A DNA stretch of 55,470 nucleotides from Emergencia sp. 1XD21-10 (GTDB lineage: Bacteria > Bacillota > Clostridia > Peptostreptococcales > Anaerovoracaceae): the NCBI RefSeq assembly GCF_009936045.1, contig NZ_QWEQ01000025.1, positions 1 through 55,470 of the forward strand, given 5' to 3'. The position numbers were made by a program, and so were the translations under genes. Shown piece after piece: positions 1-9,147 of this stretch. Under the pieces are notes generated by a model. That model did not search any database and was not told where the DNA came from. It saw nothing but the letters and a program-made list of their open reading frames with translations. How positions within the stretch are numbered: the stretch's first letter is position 1; the number at the start of each line of letters is the position of its first letter.

Positions 1-200
1 CATAGCTTTTTACATCCTCCATTCTTGCGTACCTGACATTTACTTAGGCAAACTGGAATTCACCTTGGCAATTGACCATTTTCTCAAATTTATTATTCCT
101 TTTTATACCAAATTTCACAGTAATTTCTTGATAATAACTTGAATATACCACAGTGACTGATTAAACTATAAATGGAACTTGTGCGTCTTGTGAGGAAACC
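1..200. other. Left-edge intergenic region, possible start of a reverse gene
   Basis: This stretch holds no complete gene. On the minus strand an ATG (CAT at 1-3) is preceded by a GGAGGA ribosome-site-like sequence at 15-20, 11 nt away. A divergent gene may therefore begin at the edge and continue outside the window. The AT-rich remainder must contain the promoter of comEC, but I see no convincing -35/-10 pair. The sequence GAGGAAACC directly before position 201 is a plausible ribosome site for comEC. Confidence 0.3.
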
Positions 201-2417
201 ATGAGACGAAAACTATTATCAATGACGACAGCTGTTATCTGCGGTATTGTTTGCATGCAGTTTTTCGAAAAGATTCAGCTGCCTGCGGCAATTGTCTGTA
301 CGGCGGTGTGTGCATTCATCTGTGTAAAGAGCGATAGGGCGCGAAAAAAATTTTATTTACTTCTGCTGGTATCTTTTCTGGCAGGGGGACTTTTGCTGTC
401 TTTAGAAAAGATGGAAGCGGGCAGCAGTCTTTTTTCAAAAAGCTTGGAAAGCGCAGAGAACTTTTCAGCAGTGGTCACCGAGATTGATAAAATTAAAGAT
501 GACCAGTATCGCATTTACTGCCAAATCGGTAGGGAAAAGCTTTTGTGCCGCTATTATCAGAGGATAGAACATTACGAACAGCTTCTGGGCTGCACTGTTT
601 CTTTTGCGGCCCAGACAGAAATTCCCCGCAGTGCTTCTAATCCGAGAACCTTTGATTATCAGCTTTACTTAAAATCCAAGGGCATTCATTACATCACCAC
701 GCTGGATTCCTTTCGCATTGTACAAAAGCCGGATAGTCTGTTGAGTAAGGGGAAAAGCATAATATTTATAAAGAGGGAACAGCTGATTAAAAATCTTTCT
801 ATGTCAAAGTCCGGGGCAGCCGTTCTCAGAGGTATTCTTTTTGGTGACACGAAGGAGCTGGATGAGGAAACCTATGAAGAATTCAGAAAAAATGCAACCG
901 CTCATGTTCTTGCGGTCAGCGGTCTACATATCGGCATGCTATACAGTTTATATTGCGCCATAAATAAAAAGAGAAACAGCAGATTTCTGACAGCAGCTTT
1001 TATCGTATTACTTCTTATCTACGGCACAGCTGCCATGTGGTCGATTTCGGTGAACAGAGCGATTTTTCTCATTTTGCTTTCCATGGGAGCAAAATTTCTG
1101 CATAGACGGTATGACCTTCTGACTGCTCTTTCAGCAGCAGCTTTTTTTTCTATTCTGAAAAATCCGTATGTGATCTTTGGAGCGGGTTTTCAAATGTCGT
1201 TTCTTGCAGTTCTTTCTATGGCATTTTTTGCACCGATACTTCAGCGGTATATGAAAGAAAGTGCAGCGGCAGTCCTCAGCGTGCAGCTGGGGCTTTTGCC
1301 ATATATGGCATATACTTTCAATGTTTGTTCTCTCGCAGGATTTTTCTGTAATATTCCGGTGGTCTTTCTGGCATCCGTCATTGTACCTCTTGGAACCGGA
1401 GCGTTCTTTGTCTATCTATTTTCTGGTATGGTGTTTCCTGGCTGTGGGCAGGTGCTGGAAGGACTGGTACAGATGATGATAAAAGTGAATCATTTTTTTG
1501 GTGCAGGTGGAAAATTGGCTTTCGATACAGTTTCGCCGCCGCTCTGGCTGCTGGTGCTGTTTTACGGGTGCAGCTTTTTACTTGCCTCAGAATTTTTTGC
1601 AGTCTATTTGCGGAGAAAAAATTGGAAACTTCTGGGTAAAACGGCAAGTCTAATAGGTATAGCGGTGGCAATGACTGCAGTGATAAGTGTAAGCCCTTTT
1701 GACAAGGCGCAAGTAGTCTTTGTTGATGTGGGACAGGGCGACTGCATTCACTTAAAAGACGCAGGCGGCAGGCAGGTGCTGTTGGATGGGGGAGGAAGCA
1801 TTCGATACAATGTTGGCGAAAAGACGTTGAAACCTTATCTTCTAAAAAATGGGATTTCCTCTCTGGATATTGCGGCGGCAACCCATCTTCATACAGATCA
1901 CTATCTGGGGCTTTGCCAGCTGAAAGAGGTATATTCGGTTGCGCATATGCTGACCAAGGGAAGGGCTGGTCAGAAGATTCGTCTTGGTGACAAGGAATGG
2001 ATTGAAATCCTTTGGCCTGATAAAAGCTCGTCTTTGGATGAAAGTGATGAAAATCTGAACAGCCTGATTTTTAAAGTACATCTGGAAAATTTTACCGTAC
2101 TGGTTACGGGAGATATTACCGAGGAAGGAGAGAGGATGCTCCTTGAAAAATATCAGGGGACAGATAAGCTTTCGGCGGACGTTTTGAAGGTAGCGCACCA
2201 CGGCAGCGCCTATAGCAGCTGTGATGATTTTTTGACAGCAGTACGTCCCCGCATTGCCGTCATCGGTGTTGGGAAAAATAATTACGGACATCCAAGCCAG
2301 AAGGTCATTGAAAAATTAAGGAAATCTGATACAATGGTATATAGAACGGATTTAGATGGAGCCGTTGGAATTATAGATAAACGAGGTAAACTTTCAGTAT
2401 GTACAAAAAACCCGTAA
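201..2417 (+). CDS. comEC: DNA internalization competence protein ComEC/Rec2
   Basis: Polytopic membrane channel that brings single-stranded DNA into the cytoplasm during natural transformation. The 738 residues have the full family layout: an N-terminal membrane/OB-like part, a central hydrophobic competence domain (AVSGLHIGML near residue 238) and a C-terminal metallo-beta-lactamase-like domain. That last domain begins at VFVDVGQGDC near residue 506 and carries THLHTDH near 559 and HHGSAYSS near 666. The usual nuclease-like motifs are intact, so the gene looks functional. The ATG is preceded by GAGGAAA. It overlaps holA by 19 bp, the order seen in many Firmicutes. No other competence genes are visible here, so whether the cell is transformable cannot be judged. 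Confidence 0.93.
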   Translation: MRRKLLSMTTAVICGIVCMQFFEKIQLPAAIVCTAVCAFICVKSDRARKKFYLLLLVSFLAGGLLLSLEKMEAGSSLFSKSLESAENFSAVVTEIDKIKDDQYRIYCQIGREKLLCRYYQRIEHYEQLLGCTVSFAAQTEIPRSASNPRTFDYQLYLKSKGIHYITTLDSFRIVQKPDSLLSKGKSIIFIKREQLIKNLSMSKSGAAVLRGILFGDTKELDEETYEEFRKNATAHVLAVSGLHIGMLYSLYCAINKKRNSRFLTAAFIVLLLIYGTAAMWSISVNRAIFLILLSMGAKFLHRRYDLLTALSAAAFFSILKNPYVIFGAGFQMSFLAVLSMAFFAPILQRYMKESAAAVLSVQLGLLPYMAYTFNVCSLAGFFCNIPVVFLASVIVPLGTGAFFVYLFSGMVFPGCGQVLEGLVQMMIKVNHFFGAGGKLAFDTVSPPLWLLVLFYGCSFLLASEFFAVYLRRKNWKLLGKTASLIGIAVAMTAVISVSPFDKAQVVFVDVGQGDCIHLKDAGGRQVLLDGGGSIRYNVGEKTLKPYLLKNGISSLDIAAATHLHTDHYLGLCQLKEVYSVAHMLTKGRAGQKIRLGDKEWIEILWPDKSSSLDESDENLNSLIFKVHLENFTVLVTGDITEEGERMLLEKYQGTDKLSADVLKVAHHGSAYSSCDDFLTAVRPRIAVIGVGKNNYGHPSQKVIEKLRKSDTMVYRTDLDGAVGIIDKRGKLSVCTKNP

Positions 2418-3445
2418 AACACAGTTTTAAGGTCTTCTCAGAGCACTTAAAGAATGAAACTTTTGAGAAGGTTCTTTTGATGTATGGCGTAGAACAGTAT
2501 CTGGTAAAATGGGCAGTGGAGACACTGGTTAAGAAATATGTCAATCCGGCGACGACGTCTATGGACTATGTACTTCTCGAGGGCGAGGAGGCCTCCTGCA
2601 GCAGGATTATAGAAGCTGCTGAGACTTTTTCCATGTTTTCAGCACGCCGCATTGTCTGGGTCAGGAATTTTAAACCTTTGCTGAGCGACAGTGCCAGAGG
2701 TTTTTCCAAAGAGGAGATCAAAGAACTTGCAAATTATATTAAGGAAAGCAATGAACAGACTATTTTGATTTTTTCGGCAGAAGAGGTAAAGATGACTACG
2801 GTGCTCTCCGCGGCGCTGAAAAAGTCTGCGCAGTGCTATGACTTTGACAAAATAGATAAGGCGGAGTTTTCTTCCTTTGCAAAGAAGCGTTTTAAGCAGG
2901 CGGGGGTTGAGATTGGTCCTGCCGTGCTTTCTTTGCTTATCGAGGAAACGGGATATTTTAACAAGGAAAGTGATTACAGACTGTTTCACTTTGCCAATGA
3001 TATCCAGAAAGTCATCGCGCACAGCGATGGAGTTCGAATCACAGAAGAGGACATCTTGCGCACGGTCAGTGGTGATTTGGAAACTTTCGTCTTCGATATG
3101 CTGGATGCGATTACTGCCAACAAAAAGGACAAAGCTTTTCAGATTTTATATAACATTTTATACAGCGGCAAGGATGCGTTTTCTATCATTGGGGTCATTG
3201 TATCCCAGTTTGAACTGCTGCTTGCTGTTAAGGAACTGCGGGATGACGGGCTTGATGTTTCCGCTATGCACAAGAAACTGGGCGGCAGCGAATTTCGAAT
3301 TAAGAAACTGATGCCTTATGCGGGCAAGTATACGCAGAAAAAACTGAAGGAAACGCTGTCAGCGATTTATGAAGTGGACAGGCAGATTAAAATGGGGCTT
3401 TTAGACAGTCAGATGGCGTTAGAACTATTTATTGCAGGTATTTAA
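2399..3445 (+). CDS. holA: DNA polymerase III subunit delta
   Basis: Clamp-loader delta subunit, which opens the beta sliding clamp within the DNA polymerase III holoenzyme. At 348 residues it has the usual family length. It starts with the characteristic YGVEQYLVKWAVETL segment that corresponds to the clamp-binding N-terminal domain, and ends with the helical collar region (SQMALELFIAGI). Its start codon lies inside the end of comEC, so the two are translationally coupled. In many Firmicutes holA is followed by rpsT; here a drug/metabolite transporter follows instead. Recognition is by family resemblance and by the comEC-holA gene order. Confidence 0.9.
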   Translation: MYKKPVKHSFKVFSEHLKNETFEKVLLMYGVEQYLVKWAVETLVKKYVNPATTSMDYVLLEGEEASCSRIIEAAETFSMFSARRIVWVRNFKPLLSDSARGFSKEEIKELANYIKESNEQTILIFSAEEVKMTTVLSAALKKSAQCYDFDKIDKAEFSSFAKKRFKQAGVEIGPAVLSLLIEETGYFNKESDYRLFHFANDIQKVIAHSDGVRITEEDILRTVSGDLETFVFDMLDAITANKKDKAFQILYNILYSGKDAFSIIGVIVSQFELLLAVKELRDDGLDVSAMHKKLGGSEFRIKKLMPYAGKYTQKKLKETLSAIYEVDRQIKMGLLDSQMALELFIAGI

Positions 3446-3466
3446 TTTCGAGGAGATTTTGCGGAA

Positions 3467-4369
3467 ATGAACAAACAATTGCGGGCGGATATGATGCTGG
3501 TGCTGGTAACCCTTTGCTGGGGCGTATCTTATTATTTGATGGATGTTTCGCTGACAGATATGGGACCGTTTACGCTCAACGCATACCGGTTCTTGGGCGC
3601 CTTTGTTATCGGCGGGCTTTTGAGCTTGCGAAAACTGAAAGGTATCAATAAACAGACGCTGAAATACAGTCTTTTAATTGGGTCGGTACTGGTCTTTGTT
3701 TATATTGGTGCAACTTTTGGCGTCAAATATACGACTCTTTCAAATTCGGGATTTCTCTGCGCTCTGACGGTGATTTTCGTGCCGATTATAGAAATTCTGG
3801 TGCTCAGGAAAAAGCCGCAGAAAAAAATCATCTTTGCAGTGACCATGAGTCTTATCGGTATTATGATGCTGACTTTAAAGGACGATTTTTCTATCAATAT
3901 GGCAAATCTGCGAGGTGATCTTCTTTGTATTTTAGGTGCGACGGCTTATGCCATCGATCTGATACTGACGGAGAAAGCGGTTTCACATGAAGAGGTTGAC
4001 GCATTTCAGCTGGGGGTTTTCCAGCTTGGCGTAACCGGCGTTTATATGCTTGTTATGTCGTTTATCTTTGAACAGCCCCATTTGCCGACGACGCCGATGA
4101 TCTGGGGCAGTGTAATCTTTCTCTCCATATTTTGCACCGGTGTTGCCTTTATCGTGCAGGCAATTGCACAGCAGTATACTACGGCTGCTCACGTGGGCAT
4201 TATCTTCACCCTGGAACCGGTCTTTGCAGCGGTGGTGGCGTATTTCTTTGCAGGAGAGGTGCTGACTGTAAAATCCTATCTGGGCGCAGTGATTATGATG
4301 GCAGCACTTTTTGTAACGGAAATTGATTTTAGCGGAAAGAAGAGGGAGCACGATGAACCAAAGGCTTGA
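3467..4369 (+). CDS. DMT-superfamily (EamA) transporter
   Basis: Probable inner-membrane exporter of metabolites or amino acids, of the drug/metabolite transporter superfamily. The 300 residues contain about ten hydrophobic helices arranged as two EamA repeats (roughly 10-135 and 150-285). The first repeat opens with LVTLCWGVSYYLMD, and the second includes the typical TLEPVFAAVVAYFFAGE signature. AGGAG precedes the ATG by about 10 nt. The gene follows holA by 21 bp and overlaps the start of the sigma-54 activator, so it is probably co-transcribed with both. The substrate cannot be read from sequence. Confidence 0.88.
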   Translation: MNKQLRADMMLVLVTLCWGVSYYLMDVSLTDMGPFTLNAYRFLGAFVIGGLLSLRKLKGINKQTLKYSLLIGSVLVFVYIGATFGVKYTTLSNSGFLCALTVIFVPIIEILVLRKKPQKKIIFAVTMSLIGIMMLTLKDDFSINMANLRGDLLCILGATAYAIDLILTEKAVSHEEVDAFQLGVFQLGVTGVYMLVMSFIFEQPHLPTTPMIWGSVIFLSIFCTGVAFIVQAIAQQYTTAAHVGIIFTLEPVFAAVVAYFFAGEVLTVKSYLGAVIMMAALFVTEIDFSGKKREHDEPKA

Positions 4370-5618
4370 AGCATTGATTTTGCACAGCCACATGATTCTT
4401 GATGTGATGCAGAATGCAGTTTGTATTAAAGATACTAAGGGCAGAACTCTTTATACGAATCAGGCGTATGAAAAGATGATTCGGCGCAGCAGCACGGAGC
4501 TTGTAGCAGACGGTCAGGATATTTTTGAAAATAATGTCCCCATTGGAAAGGTCATTGTATATCATGATATATCCGATGTTAATCGGTTGAAGCGTGAACT
4601 TGATCGTGTGAATCAAAAGTTGCGCAAGGCGCAGACCAGATACACCTTTAAAGATATTATCGGTCAAAGTGCTTGCCTGCTTCATATCGTTGAAACAGCA
4701 AAGGTTGCCTCCATGACGCCAGCAACAATTATGCTTAGAGGGGAAAGCGGTACAGGTAAGGAAATTTTCGCCAATGCGATTCACAATAACAGTCCGAGAA
4801 GAAATGAAAAGTTTGTTAAAATTAATTGTTCTTCTTTACCGGAGGAGCTGCTTGAAAGTGAATTGTTCGGATACAAGGAAGGTGCATTTACAGGAGCCCT
4901 TAGAGGCGGACGCAAGGGGCTTTTTCAGGAGGCTGACAAGGGAACTCTCTTTCTGGATGAGGTTGGTGATGTTTCTCCCAGAATGCAGGTGAAACTGCTG
5001 CGGGCGCTGCAGGAAAAAGAAATCATGCCGGTAGGGGCAGTAGAACCAGTTAAAGTCGATGTGAGAATTATTTGCGCTACTAATAAGCCTCTGGAAAAGA
5101 TGATAGAAGACGGAAGTTTTAGAGAGGATCTCTATTATCGGCTCAATGTATTTCCTTTGCATATTCCGCCCCTTCGGGAAAGGAAGGAGGATATTCCGTT
5201 TATCGTTGAATACCTTCTACATCAGTATAATGAATTTTATGGAAGAGATGTTAAGTCGATATCGAGAGAAGCTGTGTCACTTTTGCAGCAGGAGGACTGG
5301 AACGGCAATGTCAGAGAACTAGAAAATGTTCTTTCAAGAGCGTTTATTAATCTTGATCCAAGTGCTTCATGTCTTGAGGCGCAAGGGATTGAACAAGCGC
5401 TTTTTGGGGAATACAGAGTCATGAAGAAAGTGGAAACGCCTGCTTGTGAAAAAGGCGCAGAGCTTCCCGTAAATTTGCATGAGGCTGTTGAAGAGACAGA
5501 GAAAAGGTGCATTTTGCAAGCGATACATGCTTACCATGGTGACAAAAATAAAGCAGCTGTAGCCTTAGGCCTTCCGATCAGAACGTTATATTATAAATGT
5601 AAAAAGTATGGAATTTGA
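4353..5618 (+). CDS. Sigma-54-dependent transcriptional activator (PAS-AAA+-Fis)
   Basis: Bacterial enhancer-binding protein that uses ATP hydrolysis to open promoters bound by RpoN holoenzyme. From the ATG at 4353 (AGAGGG upstream) it has 421 residues. A short PAS-like sensor with a following helix occupies about 10-100, and the AAA+ domain about 105-345. That domain has Walker A GESGTGKE near 130, the sigma-54 contact loop GAFTGA near 178 and Walker B LFLDEVGD near 200. A Fis-type helix-turn-helix ([20 protein letters not shown]) ends the protein. There is no phospho-receiver domain, so the signal is probably a small ligand or redox cue sensed by the PAS part. The gene just downstream has a perfect -24/-12 promoter and is the obvious target. 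Confidence 0.92.
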   Translation: MNQRLEALILHSHMILDVMQNAVCIKDTKGRTLYTNQAYEKMIRRSSTELVADGQDIFENNVPIGKVIVYHDISDVNRLKRELDRVNQKLRKAQTRYTFKDIIGQSACLLHIVETAKVASMTPATIMLRGESGTGKEIFANAIHNNSPRRNEKFVKINCSSLPEELLESELFGYKEGAFTGALRGGRKGLFQEADKGTLFLDEVGDVSPRMQVKLLRALQEKEIMPVGAVEPVKVDVRIICATNKPLEKMIEDGSFREDLYYRLNVFPLHIPPLRERKEDIPFIVEYLLHQYNEFYGRDVKSISREAVSLLQQEDWNGNVRELENVLSRAFINLDPSASCLEAQGIEQALFGEYRVMKKVETPACEKGAELPVNLHEAVEETEKRCILQAIHAYHGDKNKAAVALGLPIRTLYYKCKKYGI

Positions 5619-5665
5619 TTTTGCAATTTGTTGCAAAAACGCAATAATTTGCGGCAATTATTTGC
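5619..5665. promoter_or_regulatory. Putative upstream activating sites for the sigma-54 activator
   Basis: Two inverted repeats lie between the activator stop codon and the -24/-12 promoter. The first is perfect: TTTTGCAA, 4 nt, TTGCAAAA (5619-5638). The second is nearly perfect: GCAATAATT, 6 nt, AATTATTTGC (5641-5665). Both share a GCAA/TTGC core, and they end about 60 bp before the -24 element, a normal distance for enhancer sites. That they bind the adjacent Fis-type activator is inference from position and symmetry. Confidence 0.65.
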
Positions 5666-5727
5666 AAAACGGAGCTTGGGTCAGGAAAAATATAGGCTTA
5701 AATATTGGAAAACCTGGTAAAAACAAG

Positions 5728-5744
5728 TTGGCACAGTCCTTGCT
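5728..5744 (+). promoter_or_regulatory. Sigma-54 (-24/-12) promoter
   Basis: TTGGCACAGTCCTTGCT matches the RpoN consensus TGGCAC-N5-TTGCW at every conserved base. The GG is at 5730-5731 and the GC at 5742-5743, the required 12-bp offset. It lies 58 bp before the cysteine hydrolase start. With the upstream activator gene and the inverted repeats it forms a self-contained regulatory module. Confidence 0.9.
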
Positions 5745-5801
5745 ATAATATATTGCAAAGAAACTTAACAACTTGCATGATATGCACAAGGAGGAAATGA
5801 G

Positions 5802-6512
5802 ATGGATCATAACAAAGCTTTAAACGAATTTGCGGCGCAGTACTATGGACAGTTGTCAAGCGCAGTGTATAACACACCTGTAGAAATCAACCCTCAGGAT
5901 ACAGCGCTGGTTATTATTGATGCGCAAAAGTGTGTAACAAAGGAATATTTTGTAGAAGGCTATCGTGCCATGGGAATTGACACAGAACCTCTGATGCCGA
6001 TTTTGGATCAGCTGGAAGAGAATACAAATAAGGCGCTTTCAAATATTGAGCGTATTCTTACAGCCTGCAGAGAAAAAGGGATTCGCCCGATTCATGTACG
6101 TATTCAATCGCTGCTTCCTGATGGTAAGGACACCGGTAGACTGCACGCATCTGCTGGCATGTATTATCCGCCGGGCGGCATGGCATCGGAGTTTTGCGAG
6201 GAAGCAAAACCTCTTGATGGAGAAATTGTTTTGAATAAAACCTGTTCCGGCATCTGTGTGGGAACCCCGATCGACAGGGTAATGCGCAATTTGGGCATTA
6301 AAAAAGTAATCGTGGTGGGATTTTATACAGATCAGTGTGTCAGCACTTCTATTCGTGACCTGGCAGACCTTGGGTATGAAGTGGATATGATCGAAGATGC
6401 GATGACTGCCATGAGTCAGGAACGTCATGACAGAGCGCTGCAGGGGATCAAATTTATTTATGCAAATTGTGAAACTGCGCAGCAGCTTTTGGAAAGAATT
6501 CACAGTTTATAA
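5802..6512 (+). CDS. Cysteine hydrolase, isochorismatase/N-carbamoylsarcosine amidase family
   Basis: Cytosolic hydrolase of the isochorismatase-like fold that uses an Asp-Lys-Cys triad on amide or carbamoyl bonds. In its 236 residues the triad is visible: Asp in LVIIDAQK near residue 40, Lys in LNKTCSG near 145, and Cys in TDQCVSTSIRDLADLGYEV near 179. AGGAGG sits 9 nt before the ATG. It is the first gene behind a sigma-54 promoter and is followed 17 bp later by an M20 amidohydrolase, so the pair probably opens and then deacylates an amide, ureide or N-acyl amino compound. The exact substrate is unknown. Confidence 0.85.
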   Translation: MDHNKALNEFAAQYYGQLSSAVYNTPVEINPQDTALVIIDAQKCVTKEYFVEGYRAMGIDTEPLMPILDQLEENTNKALSNIERILTACREKGIRPIHVRIQSLLPDGKDTGRLHASAGMYYPPGGMASEFCEEAKPLDGEIVLNKTCSGICVGTPIDRVMRNLGIKKVIVVGFYTDQCVSTSIRDLADLGYEVDMIEDAMTAMSQERHDRALQGIKFIYANCETAQQLLERIHSL

Positions 6513-6529
6513 GATACGGGGCGAAACGG

Positions 6530-7717
6530 ATGAGGCATTTAAAAGAAATAGAAAAACTTGCAAAAGAAAATCATGAAAAGGTGGTTGCTTGGAGACGGAA
6601 TTTTCACCGCCATCCTGAGCTTTCCTTTGAAGAGTTTGATACATCTGATTATATTGCGGCAGCACTTTCCGATATGGGATACCAAGTGCGCAGGAATATT
6701 GGTGGAACAGGGATTATTGCAGATTTGCAAGGCGCAGGGCAAGGCGCAGCAATTGCATTTCGTGCGGATATGGATGCACTTCCAATATTGGAGGAAACAG
6801 GACTTCCTTTTGAATCAGAGAAGGCAGGGCTGATGCATGGCTGCGGTCATGACGGACATATGGCTGTTCTTCTGGGTACAGCGCTATTGCTCTCTCAGAT
6901 GAAGTCGGAGCTAAATGGAACCATCAGATTTATATTCCAACCAGGCGAAGAAGCAAATGGCGGCGCCAAGTGTGTAATTAATGATGGAGGGCTTAAGCAT
7001 CCGGATATAGAGGGGATCTTTGGACTTCATATGATGCCTGATCTGCCTTGTGGAACCATCGGCATCAAACCGGGACATTTATCTGCGACAGATGATGAGT
7101 TTTTAATCAGGGTTCATGGCAAGAGTGCCCATTCATCAGAGCCCGAAATGGGAGTAAATGCAGTAGTTGTGGCTTCTCATGTAGTGACTGCACTGGATTC
7201 GATTCTTAGCAGCAATGTGGGGCCTTTTCAGGTTGCAACCTTTTCTATTTGTCAAATACAGGGCGGAGAAGCGATCAATGTAATTCCTGATACTGTAGAA
7301 ATGAAGGGCATGATTCGCTGTGTGGAAAAAGGCGATAAGATGAAAATTCGTGCTCGTATGCAAGAACTTGTGGAACACACGGCGAGGGCTTTTGGCGGAC
7401 AAGGTGAAGTTGAATTTATACCGGGATTTCCTTCGGTGAATAATGATGGAATGCTTACGAAACTGGTGATTGATGCAGCAGAACAGGTTTTAGAAAAGAA
7501 AGAAGATGTCTATCAAATTGAAAGACCGCATTTGGGTTCAGAGGATTTTGCCTATTATCAGGAAGAGATACCCGGCGTAATGTTTATGCTTGGCTGTGCG
7601 CAGGAGGGACAGGAAACGGGGACACTGCACAGCCCGATTCTAAATATCAATGAAGATGCGCTTCTTTATGGAGTGGAAATCTTTGCTGCTGTTGCGATGT
7701 CCATGTGCGGAAAATAA
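6530..7717 (+). CDS. M20-family metal-dependent amidohydrolase
   Basis: Zinc or manganese hydrolase of the M20D group, which includes IAA-amino acid, hippurate and N-acyl-L-amino acid hydrolases. The 395 residues show the expected ligands: RADMDALPI near 80, HGCGHDGHMA near 102, FQPGEEANGG near 137, GLHMMPDLP near 163, and LGSEDFAYY near 336. A dimerization (lid) domain lies between about 180 and 295. It is the second gene of the sigma-54-controlled operon and is followed by a strong terminator, so the operon seems to contain only these two genes. The likely action is removal of an acyl or aryl group from an amino acid. Confidence 0.88.
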   Translation: MRHLKEIEKLAKENHEKVVAWRRNFHRHPELSFEEFDTSDYIAAALSDMGYQVRRNIGGTGIIADLQGAGQGAAIAFRADMDALPILEETGLPFESEKAGLMHGCGHDGHMAVLLGTALLLSQMKSELNGTIRFIFQPGEEANGGAKCVINDGGLKHPDIEGIFGLHMMPDLPCGTIGIKPGHLSATDDEFLIRVHGKSAHSSEPEMGVNAVVVASHVVTALDSILSSNVGPFQVATFSICQIQGGEAINVIPDTVEMKGMIRCVEKGDKMKIRARMQELVEHTARAFGGQGEVEFIPGFPSVNNDGMLTKLVIDAAEQVLEKKEDVYQIERPHLGSEDFAYYQEEIPGVMFMLGCAQEGQETGTLHSPILNINEDALLYGVEIFAAVAMSMCGK

Positions 7718-7740
7718 TCATAGCTTTGCAGGAAAAGAGA

Positions 7741-7797
7741 AAAAACCTACATTTCATATTTTACAGAAACTGTTTAATATGAAGCGTAGGTTTTTTT
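7741..7797 (+). terminator. Rho-independent terminator after the amidohydrolase
   Basis: AAAAACCTAC at 7741 pairs with GTAGGTTTTTTT ending at 7797, and TTCATATT pairs with AATATGAA inside. The long stem with a T-run ends the sigma-54 operon. The A-run on the left arm would also let it act on the opposite-strand gene at 7826-8296. Confidence 0.8.
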
Positions 7798-7825
7798 ATC
7801 TGAAATAGGCAGCCGCCTCGGCCTC

Positions 7826-8296
7826 TTATAAAGCAGGGCTCACTCTTGCATTGACGATCAATATGACAGAGAGGAGCAAAGACAGCATTTCTAGTGGTAT
7901 TAGCGTCATCGGCAGGATGCAGTGCGTTACATAAAAGTTCATCAGCAAAGCAGGTATAATGAGTGCCAAAATTGAAATTAGAAAGAGCAGCACCTTAATG
8001 CATAACCCGATTTTGCAGGCTTTGATATGAAAAGCATTGAATATCCACATGGTCAGGGTCAAATACGGTCTAAAAGCGCATATTTGAAGCAGTGTAGAAT
8101 CGTAGATATTTGTACTTGGCTGTGCAACATACCAGTTCCACTCTGCGTATGAAATTCTGCGAAGCTGCGGTTCTGGCAGGACATACTCATTCCCATAAAA
8201 ATACAGCACGCTGAAAAACAGAATTTGTACTAAAAGTATGCTGATTGTTGCAACAATGAACGAAGCAGAAAGTGTCTTGTGTTTTACTTTTTTCAT
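7826..8296 (-). CDS. Hypothetical membrane protein, four helices
   Basis: Unrecognised protein of 156 residues. It has a lysine-rich N-terminus (MKKVKHK), a first hydrophobic helix at about 10-33, a polar extracytoplasmic-looking loop with tryptophans and tyrosines (about 38-70), and three further hydrophobic stretches (about 75-90, 98-122 and 126-150). It stands alone on the minus strand, convergent with the amidohydrolase operon. The minus-strand sequence before its ATG is AT-rich with TATAAT-like words but no clear ribosome site. It may be a small integral membrane protein of an orphan family; no function can be assigned. Confidence 0.6.
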   Translation of the reverse strand: MKKVKHKTLSASFIVATISILLVQILFFSVLYFYGNEYVLPEPQLRRISYAEWNWYVAQPSTNIYDSTLLQICAFRPYLTLTMWIFNAFHIKACKIGLCIKVLLFLISILALIIPALLMNFYVTHCILPMTLIPLEMLSLLLSVILIVNARVSPAL

Positions 8297-8623
8297 AGAA
8301 AAATTATAACATATTTTTGAATAATATGAAAATTAATAGAAGTTATGATGCCATTACTAAAAATGATAATGTTTCATAAGATAGAGAAGATGGCTGAATG
8401 TACCCATGAATCAATCTATTAGCAGGACCTGCTGCTTGTTTGTGAAAATACAAACAATTTTCTGTTAATTAATAAATAAATTCTGAACCCATTGCATTCC
8501 ACTCAAAAAAAAAGTATAATTAAAGCTATAGTTTCAAAATGGGGAAACCACCTTTGTGGACACATCATTTACCACGGAGGTATGCTTGTTTTAACAATTC
8601 ATGGAAACAGGAGGAAACACAAA
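8297..8623 (+). promoter_or_regulatory. Promoter and structured leader of the Stn-like operon
   Basis: This gene-free stretch holds a strong sigma-A promoter: TTGCAT at 8492-8497, 17 nt, TATAAT at 8515-8520. Transcription should start near 8527, leaving a leader of about 97 nt. The leader contains a small hairpin (CCAC-CTTT-GTGG near 8551-8562) and later ACCACGGAGG, a decoy-like GGAGG one base before an in-frame ATG at 8582. The true ribosome site CAGGAGGA precedes the ATG at 8624. The leader matches no riboswitch I recognise. The 5' half (8297-8480) is AT-rich and featureless apart from the start region of the reverse gene. Confidence 0.65.
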
Positions 8624-9136
8624 ATGAGTGAAAAATGTTGTTGCTGCGGCGGAAGTCGAAACGAGCAGTTTAAAGAACTGCAGCCGGTTTTAGACAAGTA
8701 CGCCAAAGTTCCTGGCAGTCTGATTACGATTTTACAGAAGACCCAGGATATTTATGGATATCTTTCCATCGATGCAATTAATCACATTTCAGAGGCGACC
8801 GGCATTAAACCGGCAAAGATTTACGGCGTAGCTACATTCTACGCACAGTTCAGATTACAGCCGATTGGCAAGAATCTGATTATGCTGTGCCAAGGTACAG
8901 CTTGCCACGTAAACGGTTCTGAAATGATTGAAGAAGCAGTTTGCGAATATTTAGGCATTCAGGATGGAGAAACTACCGAAGACGGTATCTTCACTCTGAA
9001 CAATGTAGCCTGTCTTGGCTGCTGCTCTTTAGCACCGGTCATGATGATTCAGAGCGCTGACGGAGATGAAACCTACGGAAATCTTACCAAGGATAAAGTA
9101 GTGCAGATTCTGGCTGAAATCAAAGAAAGAGCTTAG
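8624..9136 (+). CDS. NuoE/HydC-like [2Fe-2S] subunit of a bifurcating oxidoreductase
   Basis: Thioredoxin-like [2Fe-2S] subunit that normally partners a NuoF-type flavoprotein (as in HydC, NuoE or StnA). From the ATG at 8624 it has 170 residues. Four cluster-binding cysteines are present: CQGTAC in the first pair and CLGCC in the second, near residues 91-96 and 131-135. The helical N-terminal domain (VLDKYAKVPGSLITILQKTQDIYGYL) is typical. An odd feature is the extreme N-terminus MSEKCCCCGG, four consecutive cysteines that the family does not normally need. AGGAGG at its end starts translation of the next gene. Upstream in-frame codons are rejected as starts because AGGAGGA lies 7 nt before this ATG. 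Confidence 0.9.
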   Translation: MSEKCCCCGGSRNEQFKELQPVLDKYAKVPGSLITILQKTQDIYGYLSIDAINHISEATGIKPAKIYGVATFYAQFRLQPIGKNLIMLCQGTACHVNGSEMIEEAVCEYLGIQDGETTEDGIFTLNNVACLGCCSLAPVMMIQSADGDETYGNLTKDKVVQILAEIKERA

Positions 9137-9147
9137 GAGGTGCGAGT

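Noticed and set aside
8492-8623. N-terminal extension of the NuoE-like protein from a TTG at 8492
   Set aside because: This segment contains the promoter -35/-10. The ATG at 8624 has the proper ribosome site and gives the normal family length.
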